From CAUZFZ01 sp963579025 (GTDB lineage Bacteria > Planctomycetota > Planctomycetia > Planctomycetales > Planctomycetaceae): 20,620 nt of DNA. Numbering within the stretch: the first letter of the stretch is position 1; the number at the start of each line of letters is the position of its first letter. The position numbers and the translations under genes were made by a program. The stretch is from positions 1 to 20,620 of the forward strand of contig CAUZFZ010000169.1 of assembly GCA_963579025.1 (NCBI GenBank), read 5' to 3'. The notes under the pieces are model-generated. The model saw only the letters and a list, made by a program, of their open reading frames with translations, ran no database searches and was not told where the DNA came from. Of this stretch, positions 15,866 through 20,620 are shown piece by piece.

Positions 15866-18800
15866 TCACGGAGTCGCCTTTGCTCGCGGGTCAAGTTTCA
15901 CTTGTGGCACGAAATAATGCTCAGGCGTCAGCGACAACCAGGGGATGATACCCTGCTTCGGGTGGAAATTTGTCTCGTCGTGATTGCGACCGTGGATGAA
16001 ATGTAACAGTTCGCCACGGAGATCCGGTGTGACTGGAAAGGCCAGGTCGCCCCAGCGAGCTTTGGCCATGTTGCCGTCTGGCAACCGTGCCACTTCGCTG
16101 CCATCCGCCTTCAACACCATTGGCTGCCCGGCGTCATAGCCGAACGCAACACTGATCACCGCTTCATCCGCATCCGGCAGCGTTCTGAAGAACATCGCCT
16201 GCATGCGACGGGATATCAACAGTTCCCATGCGAACACTTCCTTCTTAAGATTGCTGACCGGAAACTCGACCCAGGGTCGTCCGTGGCTCGTGCTGATCCA
16301 GAGAACATACTCACCGGTGTGACCATCAACCGGGACACGTATAATTGTGCTTTCTTCCTGCAGCCCGGTTCGCGATACCTCGACACCGTCGTCGGCCCGC
16401 GTGACCCACGCCTGACCTGGACTCAGCGATCCTTTGAGCGTGAATTGGAATTCGCGATCCGCGGCCTTGCGCACGACCGCGAGGGGCATCCCGTTCCACT
16501 TTCTGTAGTAGCGCTCACTTGCATAATGCGTTTTCGGATTGACCCACATGCGAATCATTCCCGGTGCGTAGTAACTCAAACCGTATCGTGGACGAATCTT
16601 CTCTTCAGTTAATGCAAGAGCCGCGAGGAACCGGGGCATGCGCTGACTGAAGTAGCCTCCGTTCAGTGTAAGTGCCGGTGTGAAGAACCCGTCGTAGAAA
16701 TGTCCGCGTTCGAGAAACTGATCACTGATCATCAGCTTCATTTCGGCCACGCCCTTTTCCAGGTACTCGCGCTTGCCGAACAGGCGATATCCTTCGGCCA
16801 GATCGTGCCACATGGCACCGCCACTGCCGTAGAAGGCGTTGGCAGCCGTGTAGTCGCACCAGCGCTCAAGACTCTTCATAGCCGCCGGATCGCGGGACAG
16901 GTGAATGTACCGAGGCAGCCAGGGGGCATAGCCGGCCCATCCCGTGAAGGCTCCGGGACCGAATTCATGGTCCGCCTCTGTCTGACTATTGAGGAGGACC
17001 GACACGTAGGTTTCGATTTGCGGCAGGAGACGCGCGTCCCAGGTCGCTTCGTAAAGAAACGCGAGGCTCGCCACCGGGCCTTCGCCGTCGCGTCCGCTGT
17101 TGCCGCCGCGCGGAAAGCGTGCCACCGAGTCGGCTGTCTCGCGGGCCACGTCCACCGCTCGTCGATAGCCTGTCAGGTAATAATCATAGTACAGATAGTC
17201 GTTCAGATTGTTGTAATCGTACAGGCGGTTGCCCGAGTGCCAGTGCACCAGGCCTTTGTAGTCGCACAGCGCGCCGGGGAGTTTTCCGACAGGGTATCCC
17301 TTAGCTTCATATTCCGGCGTGGAATAGTGACAGATATCCACGTCCATCTGATGCAGCGCCTGGCGGCGTGCGGCCGTCAGATACTTAGTATCGCCTGAGC
17401 GCAGATACAGCAGCCAGGACGTGCGCGGATTGCCGTGATGATGGTTCGCCCATGTGCGGTTGACCGGCACTCGATTGTCGGCAGGGTCCCAGCGACTGTG
17501 GCGGTCTCCGAAGTTCCACATGCCATAGTCGTGCATGAATTCGGTAGAACGCTGCAGCCAGTCGAAGTGACGCGATAACGCCGTCTCGACATCAGGAAAT
17601 CGCTCGCGGTCGACCGCATGGAGCATCCCGACGGCACCACTTTCACCAATCCACTCTGGTGCGGGTAAACAACCAATGTCCCGCGTCAACGCAGCCATTC
17701 TGCTGTTGGTGTCATCTTCGCTCGCGCCAAACAACCAGGTCATTTCGTGCGTCCTGGCGATACCCAGCGCTTCGTCAGAGTTGTCCTTGAGGACGTTGGG
17801 GATGTAGTAGAATTCGTGCGTCTTCGCGTCGTCCCTGTCATGGAACCGCGCGTAGTCACCTGGGATACTGAAATCGAGCAACTCACCTTCGTGTGCAAAC
17901 CAAAGCATGTGAATGTCCCGTGCAGTCACAGTCCTGGTCGGATGGCGGACCGGTCCAGGGTGGCGCGGCCAGAAATGGACACGGAGCGTGTCATCCTCGA
18001 CCTCAAGTTCCTTTGGAAAGTTCTGCCACATGTCGCGCACGGCCACGCTGACATTTCCAGACCGCACCCATCCTGCACTTCGCTGCCCCGTCGCGAGTAC
18101 CTTTTTCTGATTTCCGTTCTGCTGCGCAACTCGCAGGCGATCGTATGACTCCTGCACGAGGTACGCATTCGACGCCGTAGCGCGTACAGCGTCTCCGTCT
18201 TCGATTCCGAAAACGGCGTGCCCGGCAGACGTCAACTGTGACTCGAGTGCGATATTGCGATAGCGCAGTGTCTTCGTGGGTTCCGTCACGACAAATGTGT
18301 GAAAGACGCGCAGGTGCGGCTCGCCTCGCCAGGCGTAGATTCGCACGACATATTGTCCGACACGTTCGCCACCGGCGACGAACCAGCCTTTCGCTGCGAT
18401 CACGGCGCGCAGCGGGCCGGCTTCTTCGATTGTTACTTTGCAATCCAGATCACCGGATGCGTCATAGACCGTCCCATGTTCGTCGGTCAGCGTGAGACGG
18501 CTGCCGCGGATCAGCTTCTTTCCATTGAGGAATGCTGATTCGAGAAACGAGAACCCGTGCTTTCTGATCGAGAATTGCAGCGGCCCCGTGTCTACCGTGA
18601 TCAGATCATTGTCCTGTGAAATCTCAAGCGGATTCCGGACGGCCATCCGTTCCACGCCGGCGCCGTATTGCAACGAGTACGACGTCACACGTTTCGCGTC
18701 CACATTGGCGGGAAAATCGAGCAGGAGCCATTTCGCATAGCCGCGTGGCGACCAGCGTGCGCTAACCCTGGCCTGCAGTGGAACCTCTGTGAGTCCATCC

Positions 18801-20044
18801 GGCGCAAGCAGCTTGAAGTGCTCGGCCGACATTGCCGCGCCCCGCGGCATAGGCACGCCGGTCGTGACCGGCTGCTCCCCCAACGTGGAAGCGACGAGAT
18901 CTGGTTGCACAAGGATGGGGATACGACCCTCAAGTTTCGGGCGAACTGCTCCCGGTACGAGTGGCACCACCTCGAATGGAACAGTTGCTGTGGCAAGTTC
19001 AGTTTCGTCTTTCGCGATTCGTACGCGCAGTAAATGCTTGCCGGGCTTCAGATCACGCAGGTCGATCACAAACGCCAAACCGCTGCCGCTGGTCTGGTCC
19101 ATCGGAACCTGATGGCTCGACACCTGCGTTCCCGCGGAATCGAGCGACAGTTTCAGCACGCAATCGTCTGGGGTCTCTCCGTCCATGTTCACCAGCGCCT
19201 GTGCCGTCAGATCCAGTGAATCGTAGACCTTGCGATCGAGTCTTAGCTTCAGTCCCAGTGAGCGTCTGGCTGGCTTTGCGATCTCACCAAACATCAGTGT
19301 GCTGTAACTGCCCGGATCACCCCAATGACCGGTCCAGCTCACGTGTTGGCCCGAGCCGAACACGCCCACATTGATGCCAACTGTGCGCGTGCCGGGGTCA
19401 TGATTCTTACCAAAACAGTCCAACGGAATTGTGTACAGAACCTGCCAGCCCTTTTCATCGGCAGCGCCTTTTGCAGTCCAGTCAGCGTCCCACGATTTCT
19501 GGTTCTGATAGCTGTCGTAACGCAGACCGATTGGATTCGCGCAAAACTGATACTTGTGATTCCCGGATGCGGTGGGATCGATGAACAGTTCGAACAGGTC
19601 GCCGCCGTATTCGTCGCCCCCCCTGGGCTGTCTGAATTGTGCGTCAGGCATATTGGCCCGGACGAAGACGTAAAGATTCTCACGATCGAACGCCGCCTGC
19701 CACCAGGCATCGAGTCCCTTGATGTGACCTTCGTAAGGTTTCGTGATCGGATTACGCGGCGCCGCGGTGAGCCGGCCTTTACTTTCGACAGCCACAGCCG
19801 AAAGAGTTTTCTGCCTGCCGGTACTGGTCGAGCCGATCCACAGTATCCGGTTGCCGTCGAAGACCTCAGGCAGCACTGAAGCGATGTGATCCGCACTCAG
19901 TGCGGTCTCTTGATCTGCTTCAGCGCCGGCCTGCAGAGCCGTGACTCCGATTGTCAATATGATCCCAATCGCAACCACTGCAATGTGAAGCATTGGAACC
20001 GGACGACATCTGCACGTCATTTGTTTCACGATTGGTGACCTCAT
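15866..20044 (-). CDS. Secreted PL26-like (PcRGLX-type) exo-rhamnogalacturonan lyase-family protein with N-terminal CBM9-like domain
   Basis: This 1392-residue protein has a signal sequence (hydrophobic stretch about 19-40, ending LQAGAEA). Residues 50-260 resemble a CBM9-like sugar-binding domain: LDAWWQAAFDRENLYVFVRA, GGDEYGGDLFELFIDP, then WQVLYTIPLDCFG. A beta-rich linker follows (260-365). Residues about 385-560 match the N-terminal RIFT-barrel domain of PcRGLX proteins (TGVPMPRGAAMS, VSARWSPRGYAKWLLLDF). Then come a beta-sandwich (VRIYAWRGEPHLRVFHTFVV) and from about 785 to 1190 an alpha/alpha-toroid region with NHHHGNPRTSWLLYLRSGD, VHWHSGNRLYDYNNLNDYL and GPGAFTGWAGYAPWLPRYI. This order is that of PL26 exo-rhamnogalacturonan lyases, which act by beta-elimination at chain ends. 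The substrate here is inferred and could be another uronic-acid polymer. In-frame ATGs at codons 9 and 18 are alternative starts; no strong ribosome site decides between them. Confidence 0.85.
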   Translation of the reverse strand: MRSPIVKQMTCRCRPVPMLHIAVVAIGIILTIGVTALQAGAEADQETALSADHIASVLPEVFDGNRILWIGSTSTGRQKTLSAVAVESKGRLTAAPRNPITKPYEGHIKGLDAWWQAAFDRENLYVFVRANMPDAQFRQPRGGDEYGGDLFELFIDPTASGNHKYQFCANPIGLRYDSYQNQKSWDADWTAKGAADEKGWQVLYTIPLDCFGKNHDPGTRTVGINVGVFGSGQHVSWTGHWGDPGSYSTLMFGEIAKPARRSLGLKLRLDRKVYDSLDLTAQALVNMDGETPDDCVLKLSLDSAGTQVSSHQVPMDQTSGSGLAFVIDLRDLKPGKHLLRVRIAKDETELATATVPFEVVPLVPGAVRPKLEGRIPILVQPDLVASTLGEQPVTTGVPMPRGAAMSAEHFKLLAPDGLTEVPLQARVSARWSPRGYAKWLLLDFPANVDAKRVTSYSLQYGAGVERMAVRNPLEISQDNDLITVDTGPLQFSIRKHGFSFLESAFLNGKKLIRGSRLTLTDEHGTVYDASGDLDCKVTIEEAGPLRAVIAAKGWFVAGGERVGQYVVRIYAWRGEPHLRVFHTFVVTEPTKTLRYRNIALESQLTSAGHAVFGIEDGDAVRATASNAYLVQESYDRLRVAQQNGNQKKVLATGQRSAGWVRSGNVSVAVRDMWQNFPKELEVEDDTLRVHFWPRHPGPVRHPTRTVTARDIHMLWFAHEGELLDFSIPGDYARFHDRDDAKTHEFYYIPNVLKDNSDEALGIARTHEMTWLFGASEDDTNSRMAALTRDIGCLPAPEWIGESGAVGMLHAVDRERFPDVETALSRHFDWLQRSTEFMHDYGMWNFGDRHSRWDPADNRVPVNRTWANHHHGNPRTSWLLYLRSGDTKYLTAARRQALHQMDVDICHYSTPEYEAKGYPVGKLPGALCDYKGLVHWHSGNRLYDYNNLNDYLYYDYYLTGYRRAVDVARETADSVARFPRGGNSGRDGEGPVASLAFLYEATWDARLLPQIETYVSVLLNSQTEADHEFGPGAFTGWAGYAPWLPRYIHLSRDPAAMKSLERWCDYTAANAFYGSGGAMWHDLAEGYRLFGKREYLEKGVAEMKLMISDQFLERGHFYDGFFTPALTLNGGYFSQRMPRFLAALALTEEKIRPRYGLSYYAPGMIRMWVNPKTHYASERYYRKWNGMPLAVVRKAADREFQFTLKGSLSPGQAWVTRADDGVEVSRTGLQEESTIIRVPVDGHTGEYVLWISTSHGRPWVEFPVSNLKKEVFAWELLISRRMQAMFFRTLPDADEAVISVAFGYDAGQPMVLKADGSEVARLPDGNMAKARWGDLAFPVTPDLRGELLHFIHGRNHDETNFHPKQGIIPWLSLTPEHYFVPQVKLDPRAKATP

Positions 20045-20423
20045 GGATTCAGTTATCGATCGCAGTCATGCCACTGCCGCAGGTGCATGATACATCGGCC
20101 CCAATCGCTTCGCACGCTGGCTGGGCATCGTTGCCTGTGTCAGTCGCGGATGCTCCGAGTTCCTGTGGTGGGACGCAGACCGACTGATTGAAAGAGGTAA
20201 CTCCAACGAGATTCTGCAAGCATGACCTGGTGAGGCACAGACGAAGGCAGAGTTCATTGCCTTCCGCATCGATCGTCGAGAAACGCCACCTACATCCCGA
20301 TCGCCTTGCGGGGCTGGCGGAATCCATGTTCGGCCTGCTTCTTCAGAGCGAAGCGTTGCAAATTCTTGTCAATTGGGGGAACGAGAACTCACCACCGATC
20401 ATGCGTACGTCCGGAAACAGACC
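20045..20423. other. Intergenic region upstream of the lyase gene
   Basis: No gene that I accept lies in these 379 bases. A minus-strand frame of 92 codons (20327-20049) is cysteine-rich and ends 4 bases before the lyase start, but it has no signal peptide, family resemblance or ribosome site. The region should hold the promoters of the divergently placed lyase gene and of the partial gene at 20424; no clear consensus is visible. Confidence 0.5.
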
Positions 20424-20620
20424 ATGCGAACGTTGTTTCGGTTGCTGGCACAGCTTCTTAAGCCACTTGGGCGGCGGGAATCCGGTCGTCACTGCGATTC
20501 AGGCCACGATCCGCTTCGATTTGCGCCTGAGTTATTCGAACTTCGGCAGGATGTACTCAGCGCACTTGACGATGCCGGCTTTCTCTGGCTCAGCGAATTC
20601 TCTTCGGTTGACCCGCTACA
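20424..20620 (+). CDS. Hypothetical protein, N-terminal part, cut by the window edge
   Basis: An ATG at 20424 opens a frame of 65 codons that runs off the right edge. It starts MRTLFRLLAQLLKPLG, an amphipathic basic N-terminus, and continues RFAPELFELRQDVLSALDDAGFLWLSEFSSVD, which reads like a folded helical protein. Codon use resembles the neighbouring genes, and other frames here carry stops or look non-coding. A weak purine run (ggaaa) lies about 7 bases upstream. The family cannot be named from this fragment. It is transcribed away from the lyase gene. Confidence 0.45.
   Translation, partial: MRTLFRLLAQLLKPLGRRESGRHCDSGHDPLRFAPELFELRQDVLSALDDAGFLWLSEFSSVDPL

Noticed and set aside
16700..17398. 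A 232-codon plus-strand frame opposite the lyase gene
   Set aside because: It is antisense to the conserved toroid region of the lyase and its hydrophobic stretch mirrors the Tyr/Asn-rich codons of that gene.

Overview
The window looks like a piece of a planctomycete chromosome (Planctomycetota, probably a marine or aquatic Pirellulales/Planctomycetales-type bacterium or a metagenome-assembled relative). The clearest markers are two secreted DUF1587-DUF1595-DUF1592-DUF1588 proteins with planctomycete-type cytochrome CxxCH motifs, a partner DUF1552 protein with a Tat signal, a secreted formylglycine sulfatase, and very large exported proteins with LRR or carbohydrate-active modules. Composition is moderately GC-rich and genes are loosely packed. 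I see no tRNA, rRNA, CRISPR or recognisable transposase gene.

Layout. (1) 1-2319, minus: a DUF1592-family gene open to the left edge. Its family sequence stops at about position 126, just before the expected C-terminal heme motif. (2) 2320-2631: a divergent promoter region with two back-to-back perfect hairpins. (3) 2632-6269, plus: a second DUF1592-family gene carrying an extra beta-rich module, translationally coupled (ATGA overlap) to a DUF1552 gene. (4) 6483-8030, plus: a type I sulfatase. (5) 8180-9232, plus: a eukaryotic-type UMP-CMP kinase joined to an N-terminal domain that I associate with algal and other protist proteins. This is the most unexpected gene here. (6) 9352-10491, plus: a secreted serine esterase of the enterochelin/feruloyl-esterase type. 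(7) 15391-10670, minus: a 1250-residue CsgG/FlgO-like protein with C-terminal LRRs, followed by a small lipoprotein. (8) 15392-15865: a non-conserved-looking stretch with one small possible ORF. (9) 20044-15866, minus: a 1392-residue secreted protein with an N-terminal CBM9-like domain and the three-domain architecture of PL26-type (PcRGLX) exo-rhamnogalacturonan lyases. (10) 20424-20620, plus: the start of a gene cut by the right edge.

Taken together, most genes encode exported proteins. Sulfatase, esterase and polysaccharide-lyase-like products suggest a lifestyle of degrading complex, possibly sulfated or acylated, polysaccharides. The genes lie on both strands with sizeable gaps, so they are not one operon, and no dedicated transporter or regulator is present. 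The DUF1592/DUF1552 proteins are abundant in planctomycetes but have no established biochemical function. All homology statements are from reading motifs; no database search was run.
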